Positions 55,223-64,000 of a DNA stretch of 64,000 nt are shown one piece after another. The stretch spans positions 328,738 through 392,737 of the forward strand of contig CAXAMN010028950.1 of the NCBI GenBank assembly GCA_963970005.1, read 5' to 3'. The position numbers were made by a program, and so were the translations under genes. This DNA comes from Durusdinium trenchii (lineage: Eukaryota; Sar; Dinophyceae; Suessiales; Symbiodiniaceae). How positions within the stretch are numbered: the stretch's first letter is position 1; every line of letters begins with the position of its first letter. Below the pieces are notes generated by a model. The model made no database searches. It saw only the letters and a program-made list of their open reading frames with translations, and was not told the DNA's origin.

Positions 55223-55747
55223 GCTACCCGGCACAGTGGACGGGGTGATGGGGCGAAGATCTTATGTAGGAATGGACCCGAGGCAAACCATCCACTTTCC
55301 CGCACTGGGGTGACCGGTAGGACGCCCAAAACATCCAAAAGCCATGAGCACCTAAAATGCAGCAGAAACATCATTCAGTTCTAGCTTCAGAATCACAGAA
55401 GCCTAGCTTTGCCCATATGGCTGTCATATTTGGACTTCTTCTGAAAGGCTTCGGAGTAAAAATTCGGCTGAACGGCTATTTGCGCAGCCATTGGATTTGA
55501 AACGAACATAGTTCATGCCCGATCTGACCGAGGGATCCGATTTTGGCCTTTCGAAGGTTTTCCCGGGAGACCGAGCTGGGAACAAACCAGCTGGGAACGC
55601 GTTTGTTCAGGTTTCACATCTTAAGGTGCTTGCAGCGTAGATTTGTGCGATATAGTCGTAGATGTGTGTTTGAATATGGCTGACAAAAGCCATGTTCAAC
55701 GCCCGTCCATCGACGTTTGTTCTATCCTTCCTATAAGGCCAATGCAG

Positions 55748-55853
55748 CGGCAAGGGGGTTTACTATCACGCCAACGGTGCAGAGTTCCATGGCGCGTGGG
55801 CGGCTGGCAAGCGCCACGGCGGTGGGATGTACTTCGGTCCTAAGGGGCAGAAG
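55748..55853 (+). CDS. exon, two MORN repeats
   Basis: After CCAATGCAG the frame reads GKGVYYHANGAEFHGAWAAG then KRHGGGMYFGPKGQK. G-K-G-V-Y, F-H-G-A-W-x-x-G-K-R-H-G-G-G fit MORN units perfectly. A GC donor (CAGAAG|GCACGA) is likely. Third positions are GC-rich. Confidence 0.72.
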
Positions 55854-56228
55854 GCACGAGGGAGGGATGGAAAGTCGATCTGAAGATGAGTTTTCAGAGG
55901 GAAGGAGTGGAGGTGGAGAGAGACAGATTGAGGCGAAGTGGGTTGGGTGGAGAGTGCCAGGTGCTGCGTTTCGGGGTCGCAGATGGTGAGGTGAGGCATT
56001 GATCCATTCTTGGCGAAGCTGAAGCATCGAAAGCGACCGCACCCGACAGTGATCGTGAGGATTTGCCGTGGAAGGTTGAAGCACCCTGGCAAGTGGAAAC
56101 CACCAAGTAACCTGCAAAGCAACCGGCGCTCTAATTGCCATCCAGCTATTGCCCCTTGAAATGTCCTTACTAAAACATACTTAAACCCTAAACATCCTTA
56201 AACCATAAACCCCATCATAAACCCCAAG

Positions 56229-56453
56229 ATGCCCGGCTTTCCCACCATGCCATCGGCCAGGAGCACCATATCTACCAGTTCGGCGTCCTGATGGAGCGAC
56301 GGATCTTGCTTCCGGGCTCCAAGCCGCCCCGGGGCCACCGGGTCATCCAGCCGATGCACACCGACCAGACCCTGAAGACGCAAGCGCACATCGTTCCGCG
56401 GCAGACGAACGTTGGACCGTTTGGACCGTTCGGGCGAGCGGTTGTCACCTGGG
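56229..56453 (+). CDS. exon after the MORN repeats
   Basis: From CCCCAAG to TGGG|GTGAGA one frame has almost only G or C at third positions. It reads ARLSHHAIGQEHHIYQFGVL, MERRILLPGSKPPRGHRVIQ, PMHTDQTLKTQAHIVPRQTN and VGPFGPFGRAVVTW. Another frame is fully open (proline-alanine-rich) but has poorer third positions. It probably continues the MORN gene. No domain is recognised. Confidence 0.5.
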
Positions 56454-56912
56454 GTGAGACATGAGGCGGATGACCCGGTCTTCCGTGGCTTTTAGAGGTG
56501 AGAAATGGCACCCCTGTGGATGTCTTGCAGATGGAGGTCGATATAACCACCCAACTTGGGGGTTCCGCGCCATCGAACCTCTGAAGCCACTGTACTTGGC
56601 CGACTTGAGCCTGTTTGGCTGAACGTCCGCTCGCTCGAACATTTGTTCTTGTGTGCTGCTCGGCTGGCCCACTAACAAAGAAACTATTTGCCTTTAAGTC
56701 TGAAGAGTGACATGGCTGTGGGTCAAAGCTGCCGTGATATTCCCATTGCTCTTTGTATAGCCTTACTGGCCTTATTTATGTTGTAGTTCGGCTGACGGAG
56801 TTTGTCTTGAGACTAGGATGGAGTTGTATTATCATCTACTCTACACCTTTTGTGCACAACATAGCTTTGCCGTTGTTGTAAATGTGTTCGCCTCTTTGCA
56901 TTTGCTTTTCAG

Positions 56913-57010
56913 GCTGCCGTTTGGTTCGTCCGTCGACCTGTGCGACCGTCGATGTTTTCGTTTCTGACGGCCTGCGAGCTTTCGAGGATATGTTGAAGGA
57001 CACCATGTTT
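56913..57010 (+). CDS. exon candidate, unknown product
   Basis: After TGCTTTTCAG one frame reads CRLVRPSTCATVDVFVSDGL and RAFEDMLKDTM; a second (AAVWFVRRPVRPSMFSFLTA) is open for less. The first runs to a stop at 57094, but only the start has exon-like composition. Confidence 0.4.
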
Positions 57011-57405
57011 GACTCCATACCCTACATGGGCCATTTGTCAGTGTTGCTTGGACTTGCTGGGCAGATTCTTCGGTGGGCGGATTTTTTACCCTGATGGCTT
57101 CCACTTAGCCTTTTTGGAGGGCCTTGGTGGCCATATGCCAGAGGGCCTGCAAAGCTATTCTTAGCTATTCCACACTTGGCCAGTCTTGCTGACTGTGGCA
57201 TGCAGCCAGCAGCACTCTCCCAAAAGAAAGTCCTGGCCTCTTTTCCAGCAATGATCCACCCACCCCCTCGAAAAGACACATTCTTAGGCCCAATTGAAAT
57301 ATGAGTTGCTTCACCGCGTTCATTTTCTTTTAGTGATGAAATGAAGGTGCTCTTGACCCATCCAAAGGAACAGGTGCTTTGCCCGTGTTTTTGACCAATC
57401 TGGAG

Positions 57406-57577
57406 ATGGACCGATGGAGCCATCGCAGTGGTTCGGCTCAGGAAAGACTCCACCTTACTGGACCTGAGTGCCCCTAGCATCCGACGACAGCAAGCGGCGG
57501 CCAACGTGGCGGAGATGAAGCGAGCTTCGGCGCTATTGGGCCGAGGTCCCGCCGTGTCCTGCACAGCTTTGGCATAG
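57406..57577 (+). CDS. exon, possibly the end of a gene
   Basis: After ATCTGGAG the frame reads TDGAIAVVRLRKDSTLLDLS, APSIRRQQAAANVAEMKRAS, ALLGRGPAVSCTALA to TAG at 57575. A beta strand then a basic alanine-rich helix. Strong third positions up to the stop suggest a real C-terminus. It may end the MORN gene. Confidence 0.5.
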
Positions 57578-57848
57578 ATTCCCGAGAATCAGGAACAGCG
57601 GTGTTCAACACTGAAGACTAAGTCAAGCTGAAGCGTTCGAGTCTAGCAAGCCTAGAGCCTAGTGCACCCCTTTGACCAGGGAGTTCCACCGGTGGTTTCA
57701 GAGCGCGTTTATCGCTTTGATCATGCGGGAGCAGTTTCCGCATAGCCATGACCGCCCTTGAAACTGCACACTGCAAGAAATCCTGCACTCCTTCTCACGA
57801 GCTCCACGGGTGTTCCGGTTCAACTTCTTGCCACTCACAGTCCTTGAG

Positions 57849-57956
57849 GAAACCTCTATCCTTTTGACCCAGAGGGCGACCGCTTGGCCGACCAGGAGGA
57901 GGAGGAGTGGCTCAGGGGTTTGGATCTGCTTATATTTGCTTCCAAATCGGGGCTGT
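57849..57956 (+). CDS. exon candidate, acidic
   Basis: The frame reads NLYPFDPEGDRLADQEEEEW and LRGLDLLIFASK after CCTTGAG. Strongly acidic with tryptophan and good third positions at first, less so after LRGL. The donor is unclear. Confidence 0.45.
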
Positions 57957-58544
57957 GAGGGTCCATATATGGGATTGTGGCTGCAGGTGGAGAGCCCCAC
58001 ACCACAGTAGCGTGAGTGGATATGTTCATTTTTGGGTTCAGCCAGGGGCTTGTTTTGTGCTTTGCTGTGTGAACGGTGAACACTTCTCCCCATCCTGGGC
58101 CTGTATCGCAATACGGAATATCAGGATGGCGGATTACTATGGATCACGGATTGCTCCCACTACAGACATTTTTCGGATTAGCAGGATTATGGATTAGCCA
58201 ATTAGTTCTGTAGGCGGGCTCATTTTGGTGAGCCCAGTGAAAAGGGTGGGGCATAGTCCTCAAGACTAATCAGGGCACAGGCTGCTCGGCGCTTTGTGAT
58301 GTGTCATTCTTGGCTTTTTACTTTTTGGGAGGGTAGGCCATGGACCGTTTTGGGGAGGCTTTACCTAGCACCACCCCAAGCGAATCCCCGCAAGGGAGCT
58401 ACCGCTTCATTTGCTAGAAAAGGACACTGGGCGCAGAAACATAGATTCTAAGATCAAATCACATGAAGCATCCTCATCCCGAAATCTTCCAAATGTCCCG
58501 ACCCACAATGGATCCGTTGTTTGTTCTCTCTCCCCAAGCTGCTC

Positions 58545-58665
58545 TGGGTCGGCAGCTGGTCCTGCTTGTGGCAGGACGAGCAGCTGGATGTTTCACCGCT
58601 TTCACCCGCGAACGACGGGGGGCACGGAGCTGCCAGGAGCGCTAGACCCGGAGGAGCCTTGAAAG
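58545..58665 (+). CDS. exon candidate, unknown product
   Basis: After CTCCCCAAG one frame reads LWQDEQLDVSPLSPANDGGH and GAARSARPGGALK; another (CGRTSSWMFHRFHPRTTGGT) is open too. It is GC-rich but the frame is unsure. Confidence 0.35.
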
Positions 58666-58876
58666 TGCATCTCTCCAGATGGGATTTCTTGGTTTGGCTG
58701 AAGACTTGAAGTTTAAGAGTCAAGAAGTGCACGTTTGAAGAGTTAAGTCAGAATCACAAGCAGGGGTGTAAGCCAGTGAGGGTGCCAACGCTTGCCAGCT
58801 AAAACCCCCATACCTACCACAGACACATGATGATGAGATTCAAGCCTGAACTTGATCCACCAAGAGATTTCACAAA

Positions 58877-58955
58877 GGTTTCACTTGGCCGCAAGACGCG
58901 GCGCACATAGACGTCCAACCGTGGCGAAAGACGCGTGAGCCGCAGCCACTGTCGA
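58877..58955 (+). CDS. exon candidate, unknown product
   Basis: The frame reads FTWPQDAAHIDVQPWRKTRE and PQPLSM after CACAAAG, to GATG|GTGGGA. GC-rich third positions stop at that donor, although the frame stays open to 59242 in AT-richer DNA. Confidence 0.4.
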
Positions 58956-59464
58956 TGGTGGGATGGAAAGATCCTTTTCCGAAGCTTCCTGACAAGGGTT
59001 ATGTTTTGTTTGGGATGTGTCTTGAAAATGTGCAAGAGCGTTTGAGCAGCATGTGCAATCTTCAGAATGTCCAGATTTTTGTTGGGGTGTTCGCAAGAAA
59101 ATACCGTCGAGCGGTTCGGAGTCATCGACTGCTATTTTCTGAAACAATGCTCCACGCCACCAGAAAGAATCATGATATATCATGCCCCCCCTATGACATC
59201 CAAGCCCTGAAGCAGAAAGTTGTAATTCTTGGTCAACTATGAGTCACAGAAACAACGCCCACTTAGCACAGAAACTTGGTACCAGCACGATCCAAGGGCC
59301 AATGAAATCTTGTAGCCTTGTAGCCGAGTTGTGTGGCAGGCCCACAGCTAGGCCATCGCCCAGTAATTAGTAACTAGTACCTATGGTATAGTAACTATCA
59401 CCAATTTTACTAAATAACATCTATACTCACAGCATGATCGGCCTTCACTTCGCCGCAACGCATC

Positions 59465-59634
59465 TTGCCAAAGTGGACAAAAATTGATCGAGTGATCGAG
59501 TGCGGTAGGCCACCACAAAATCGAGACGAATCAATGGAATCAGTGGAGCTTTGCTGGCCGCACACGGGCCGCAGAGAATGCCAGCCGCCGTACTCTCCCA
59601 TCTTGGCTCAAAGCGACCGATGGGCCACCCCCCA
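59465..59634 (+). CDS. internal exon, unknown product
   Basis: The frame reads KWTKIDRVIECGRPPQNRDE, SMESVELCWPHTGRRECQPP and YSPILAQSDRWATP, and may end near CCACAG|GTGTGG. Three cysteines and the arginine-proline content suggest a compact domain. No family is recognised. Confidence 0.5.
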
Positions 59635-59999
59635 CAGGTGTGGGGGGGGTTGGTACCCAGGCCCCTAGCAATGAGACTTGGATGATCAAGGGACGTTTCT
59701 TCGACATTCTGTGAATGCCCAGGTGATCCTAGGCAGGTGTCAGGCAGGTGTCAGCTAGGCCTGCTGATAAGTGTTCTAGCGAAGCATGTTGATTGGTCTG
59801 GAGAGCTAGAAGCACCACAAAGCACTGCAGGTGGAAGACATTGCGTGGTGGTTGAAAACTGTCAGAAATCCATTCTAGCATCTTCTAGCCATTTAGACCT
59901 GGACTGCTTGGCCTTCAACTAGACCTTTCGCACTCATATTGGTCAACCCTTTCGCCTCCGTGAGTCGTTCGTGGTTTGTTTCACGCTCCGCTCTGTGAG

Positions 60000-60112
60000 T
60001 CCGAAACGCGGAGACCAGCGATCAGCTGGACCGATCAGACAGGTTGGACCACCAGGCCGATTCAGGCTGCTTGAAAACCGGATCAATGGGGAAGGGTTGC
60101 GGTGGGACGTTC
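60000..60112 (+). CDS. exon candidate, unknown product
   Basis: One frame reads VSPKRGDQRSAGPIRQVGPP, GRFRLLENRINGEGLRWDVP to a stop. A second (ETSDQLDRSDRLDHQADSGC) and a minus-strand frame are also open. The first is the most protein-like. Confidence 0.4.
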
Positions 60113-60330
60113 CATGACGCACAGATAAAGCTGCAGCCTCATCGATGGACCGACGTGATACGGTAGGAACAGCCCTATAGGTGAATGTGGACACGAGTTC
60201 AGACTTGAGCACGTGACTTGGGATTTATATGGAAGAAAGAACCACGAAGCATGATGCAAGATTGTCTACCATTGGTCGTTCAACTATTCGCTTTTAGCCC
60301 CAACAACCCTTTGGCATCCCAAACGCATAG

Positions 60331-60436
60331 TTCCTGATGGCCGAGGAAGTGCCTCGCATCCAGAACATGGGTGTGGGTCATTGTCCAGGCGCGGCTCAAA
60401 CAGAGGTCGCCAGTTCCCTCAAAAACGCCACTGGCG
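60331..60436 (+). CDS. internal exon, unknown product
   Basis: Between ACGCATAG and GGCG|GTAAGG, a perfect-looking donor, the frame reads FLMAEEVPRIQNMGVGHCPG and AAQTEVASSLKNATG. Good third positions. I do not recognise the family. Confidence 0.55.
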
Positions 60437-61149
60437 GTAAGGGGATGGATGCAACCTATCTCTCCATATCCAAAACCCTCCTAAAACACTAATAACCCCA
60501 AACTTGTGTCGCCATTGAGTCAGATTTGGTGTCGCAAATGAGACCCTTGCCCAAAAGAAGTAATGGATTTTGACTGGACCAGAGTGATAATGACAAAGTG
60601 AGGAGGGTAGGTGGATGATGAATGGGAGTTGAGGCAAATGCCTTGTGAAGAGGGAGGTTGGACCGCAACGGAATCTGGGGATAATTTCCCACAAGTAGGG
60701 GAACAGCATGGCTTAGCATGTTTGAGTGCTTTCCAGTTGCATGAAAAGGCGGGAAAACGCTCAAGCAGGATAGAGCCAGCCCTTAATTGAAGTTAAGCCC
60801 GTGGACTTCGCATAAGCAATTGATGGCAGAAATTCAACCGAATCTCTAAAGGCAATGTCTCCTTTACAGAAACGGGGAGAGGTCCAAAGCATGTTGACTT
60901 CGTTTTCGACAGTCTTATCCTTGACCTGGCGTCATTGTGATCAGCTCCTATCGTAGCCTACCTTTCCCGTTCTCTCACAGTAGGGTAAACTGTGGATTCA
61001 TAAAACCTCCATGTGAGGTGTTACAATCTCAATGGGTGCGTTTTTGTTGAAAACAACAGGATTGTAACACCTTGAGATGGCACTTCCACGAGATGGGTGG
61101 CACCTCCAGGAGTCTACACTACCTGTACCCATTCGTAAAACCTCTTCGA

Positions 61150-61242
61150 CAGGTCGGTGCCTGGAAGTTGCGCCACGAGGAGCACGGAGGCCGAAAGCGG
61201 TGATGCACCGGAACCGGCGACGCGAGGGGCGACGCGAGGTTT
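61150..61242 (+). CDS. exon candidate, unknown product
   Basis: After TTCGACAG the frame RSVPGSCATRSTEAESGDAP and EPATRGATR runs to GCGAG|GTTTTT. It has many GC third positions and looks like a disordered acidic linker. A second frame (CLEVAPRGARRPKAVMHRNR) is open. Confidence 0.35.
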
Positions 61243-62678
61243 TTGAGTGGTTTTGCTGTGACCCTCAATTACCTGAACTGAACTTGGATGAAGAAAAGGG
61301 AATTTGCTCCTTAGATGTCCTTGGTCATTCTTGTCAGCGCCGTTCTTTTTCCAGCTGCTCATGTGGAAACAGCGGAAGGGGGGGATATGGCGGGTGCAGA
61401 GTGAAGGTGTCCTGATGCGATTTGTGAAAGCTGATTCTTCCGGATTGTTGGTATTGAGATGTATTGAGTGCTTTCACATGAGGAGCAGGAAAAACAAAGT
61501 GTTTGCAAATCATCCACCATGATCAAGTGGACATGTCCTTCCTAAACACCAGCATAAGGATGTTCTGCACCAGCATAATGGTGTTCTGGACATTTACATC
61601 AATGTAGTCATTCCTGATTTGGTGATCCCACGTCACCTCAACATAACCAGCTAGGCTCATACTATTTCGCGGGTGAAGACTCAGCCTCCAAAACGCTGTG
61701 ATCAAGTAGCAAGCTCTCGGTCGACATGAAGGTATCCCAAGGCATCACCATCTAGGTAAATCCTGCGAATCCGAGCCTTCATCACGGGCATGTCACGGGC
61801 ACTTGCAGGCAGCCAGGGCAAGGCATCTTGATTGCAAGCAGCAGGAATGCCTTGAGATTGAAAATAACAAACACACAAGGTATAGGTATAGACACGTAAA
61901 TCATTATGTGGCTTTGCACTTCTAGAGCTTTCCAACGCACACCAGGAAGCGTGTTCTTGCACCATGTTGCACGGATCTTCACACAAAAATGTATTATGTT
62001 GGAAGATCTAGGGCTTGGGGCTTGGGGTGTTCCCTGAAAGCCAAACCAGCCTCTACTCTACTCTATTTCGAGGCAAAGGTTGTTTTCAACGCAGGTTCTT
62101 TAGCATCAACAGCGCCATGAAAGGTAGATCTTCATATACGGAATTATACGGATGTTTTCCATGAACACCGCCTCGTACCTTCCAGGAAAAGCCAAACAAG
62201 AGTGAGGACACTGACACTGACTGTGAACAAATGTGCGACAATCCCATGAATTAGAGGAGCACCAAGAGGGTAGAATCTCATGGGCTTGTCAATGTTGCAC
62301 AACAGGTTCGGCGGCAACAAAACAGCGTAAAGGTTCAGAATACATCTCCGGGCATGGTTTCCTCGAGGCCCGTTAGTGGAAGGAGTGCACAATCAGTGCA
62401 GTGGCTGTCCATGTCATCGACACCTTAGCAGGAAAAGTCCAAATGTTCAAACAATGGCAATGAATATGTTCTTTGCACCAGTTTGGGATCCAGTTATCTG
62501 ACCACATTGACTGTCGCTGGCCAAGGAATGCTATGAGTACCAGTGCAGTTTGGAACTCAGTTCTTTAAGCCAACCACGTACCTCGTGCTTTTGATAGAGA
62601 AATCCTGTCATATAGAAAATTCACGTAAGATCCCCCAGCTTTTTGTGGTAGTGGTTTGATGTGGTTTGTACTTGACAT

Positions 62679-62880
62679 TTGCCCCTCACCGTCACCACAT
62701 TGACAACCCTCGGCAGCACTGCGGTGGCTTGGAGAGCAGGGCTCCTGCCGTGGCTGGGTCTGGTTTCTGGTGGGGTGAACTGCCAACACATCTGTCAAGG
62801 TCATGTCGATTCCGTTCCGGAGGAAGCAGAAGTTTGGTTCCGGCGCGCGATGGCATCAAACAGAACAAAGAAGATAACCA
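62679..62880 (+). CDS. exon with a membrane-like segment
   Basis: The frame reads LTVTTLTTLGSTAVAWRAGL, LPWLGLVSGGVNCQHICQGH, VDSVPEEAEVWFRRAMASNR. The first 30 residues are hydrophobic enough for one membrane span; the rest is acidic. It may be two exons split at CAAG|GTCATG. Family unknown. Confidence 0.45.
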
Positions 62881-62994
62881 AAACACTTAATTTTTTGGCC
62901 GTTATAGGCCGTTGAGAGGATTCAACAAACCGTAAGTACGGATTGCCGCCTCTTAGCTTTCTTAACGGATTGCCCGTCCAGATCCGCACTGTAC

Positions 62995-63178
62995 CAGGTG
63001 AGGGTTGGTCTCCTAAGACTGATCACCACAAGCGCCACGGCGCCAGTGACCTCGAGTGCTGCGAGAAGTCGCTCCGTCGGAAAGGGTCGTCCGTATGGGT
63101 CGTCTGTATGGGTCGTACGTGGTCGCCGAAGTGGTCATGATGGGGTCGCATCCGACCGATGCGGGTCCTGGAGATTGG
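62995..63178 (+). CDS. exon candidate, frame uncertain
   Basis: A GC-rich stretch ends at ATTGG|GTAGGT. One frame reads REVAPSERVVRMGRLYGSYV then VAEVVMMGSHPTDAGPGDW. Two other frames are open. ATGGGTCGT is repeated three times near 63095-63118. Confidence 0.35.
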
Positions 63179-63473
63179 GTAGGTATCGGTTTTTTTTCTT
63201 GGGCAGTCACAGCCAGATTCGATGGTCTTGGTGGGGTCAGCGTCGGATTTTGCTTGGGTTGGCCAGCAGTGGTATAGGATGTTCTGATGCTCACGATGCC
63301 CCTTGTGTTTTCAGCTGTACCTTTTTGAATGTGCACACCTCTTGGAGCTCGAGAACTGCCACGCAAGCCAGAAACTCGAATTGTTTATTGTGTTTCTTTC
63401 TTCATGTCCTCACTAAAAAGCTTGGGCCAGATGATCGTGTTGTTGATGCAGTAGGTCATGTGCGGCCGGTCAG

Positions 63474-63749
63474 GCGAAGGGCCCAATTGGTGCGGCAAAA
63501 GCCACCTGCTCTTTCGCTCGACTCGGGTTCTTTGGGGCCTCCATGGGAGTGCCTAAGAGAGCACTTTCGCACGGCAGGTGTACCTTCAGACCTCAAGGGC
63601 CACCGTCCGCTGGACTACACCGTCCCCGCTATTGGACGCTAAGGACTTGTGCCTTGTGGTCTTGTGGCGAGGGCTTTGCCTCGAACGAAGCGTACAGCAC
63701 CAACGCTACTAGTCCCAAAGTGCCAGCTTGGGTGGGAGACGGGCCTTGA
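63474..63749 (+). CDS. last exon candidate, unknown product
   Basis: After GGCCGGTCAG one frame reads AKGPIGAAKATCSFARLGFF, GASMGVPKRALSHGRCTFRP and ends GEGFASNEAYSTNATSPKVP, AWVGDGP, stop at 63749. A second frame reads LREHFRTAGVPSDLKGHRPL, DYTVPAIGR, stop at 63642. Both have protein-like parts, so an intron or frameshift may lie inside. The region is very probably coding; its exact reading is not settled. Confidence 0.4.
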   Translation, partial: AKGPIGAAKATCSFARLGFFGASMGVPKRALSHGRCTFRPQGPPSAGLHRPRYWTLRTCALWSCGEGFASNEAYSTNATSPKVPAWVGDGP

Positions 63750-64000
63750 TGATACTCTTCTTTTGAGCTGAAATCATGTCCTACAATTTTTGGAGTGATA
63801 AATGAGATGTTTACCACCATGCCATGTGCACACGGCCCGGCCTCTCATTTCTCGGGTAGTGTGTGACCGGCACAACTTGTCCTTGTTTCCACTCTACTGT
63901 GTTGGAAGTTCATAGCACTCACTTAGTGATTGATGTCATTTTCGCATATTTTCGCTTGGCTGCTCTGGCCGTTGTCCTGCACTGCACGCATGCCCCTCCA

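Noticed and set aside
1-64000. Relics of the 22-base dinoflagellate spliced leader
   Set aside because: I looked for CCATTTTGGCTCAAG and close forms and found none convincing; short GGCTCAAG matches occur by chance.
1-64000. Bacterial-style operons, Shine-Dalgarno sites or CRISPR arrays
   Set aside because: Nothing in gene structure or repeat layout supports a prokaryotic origin; the regular repeats are minisatellites without unique spacers.

Overview
The window reads as nuclear DNA of a dinoflagellate, most likely a Symbiodiniaceae-like alga. The evidence is indirect. Short GC-rich exons lie in much longer, AT-richer introns. Some intron starts fit GC or GA rather than GT. Minisatellites are abundant. 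There is an FNIP-type leucine-rich-repeat gene joined to a ubiquitin-like domain, WD40 and MORN repeat exons, and a leader that resembles a dinoflagellate plastid transit peptide. No bacterial operon, no complete tRNA or rRNA and no CRISPR array was seen. Most open frames are shadows or chance, so exons were called by GC-rich third codon positions, protein-like composition, domain matches and plausible splice sites. Exon edges are approximate unless a splice site is given. Layout. 0-6.7 kb (+): scattered exons, several of them WD40 blades, plus the first copy of a dispersed element with inverted ends (about 2.0-2.66 kb, holding a 100-base assembly gap). 7.0-9.9 kb (+): the clearest gene, three exons and about 870 residues, with a ubiquitin-like domain followed by 28 FNIP repeats. 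10.9-16.8 kb (+): more exons, at least four WD40 blades, interrupted by a second, larger copy of the same element (14.1-15.97 kb) that carries a microsatellite, a roughly 42-bp minisatellite and a Gag-like CCHC zinc-knuckle frame. 17-20.9 kb: minisatellites and repeats. 19.9-25.3 kb (-): a multi-exon gene on the opposite strand with at least four related acidic exons. Within it, on the + strand, lies a duplicated segment with a coiled-coil frame. 26.2-34.3 kb (+): an inverted partner of the 18.5-kb repeat, a WD40 blade at 27.7 kb and further exon candidates. 34.5-35.6 kb: a minisatellite and a frameshifted minus-strand pseudogene. 35.6-40.4 kb: no convincing gene. 40.5-45.6 kb (+): a gene of about eleven exons with a plastid-type leader and no recognised catalytic domain, including one exon with an in-frame TGA. 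46.6-50.8 kb (+): isolated exons of unknown genes. 50.7-56.5 kb (+): a MORN-repeat gene. 56.9-63.8 kb (+): exons of at least one more unrecognised gene. The mostly same-strand order fits the head-to-tail gene arrays known in dinoflagellates, with the 20-25 kb block as the main exception. The genes do not form an evident pathway. FNIP, WD40 and MORN proteins are all repeat scaffolds, and the 40-kb gene may act in the plastid. The most notable structure is the pair of elements that share both end regions and short inverted termini but have quite different cores.
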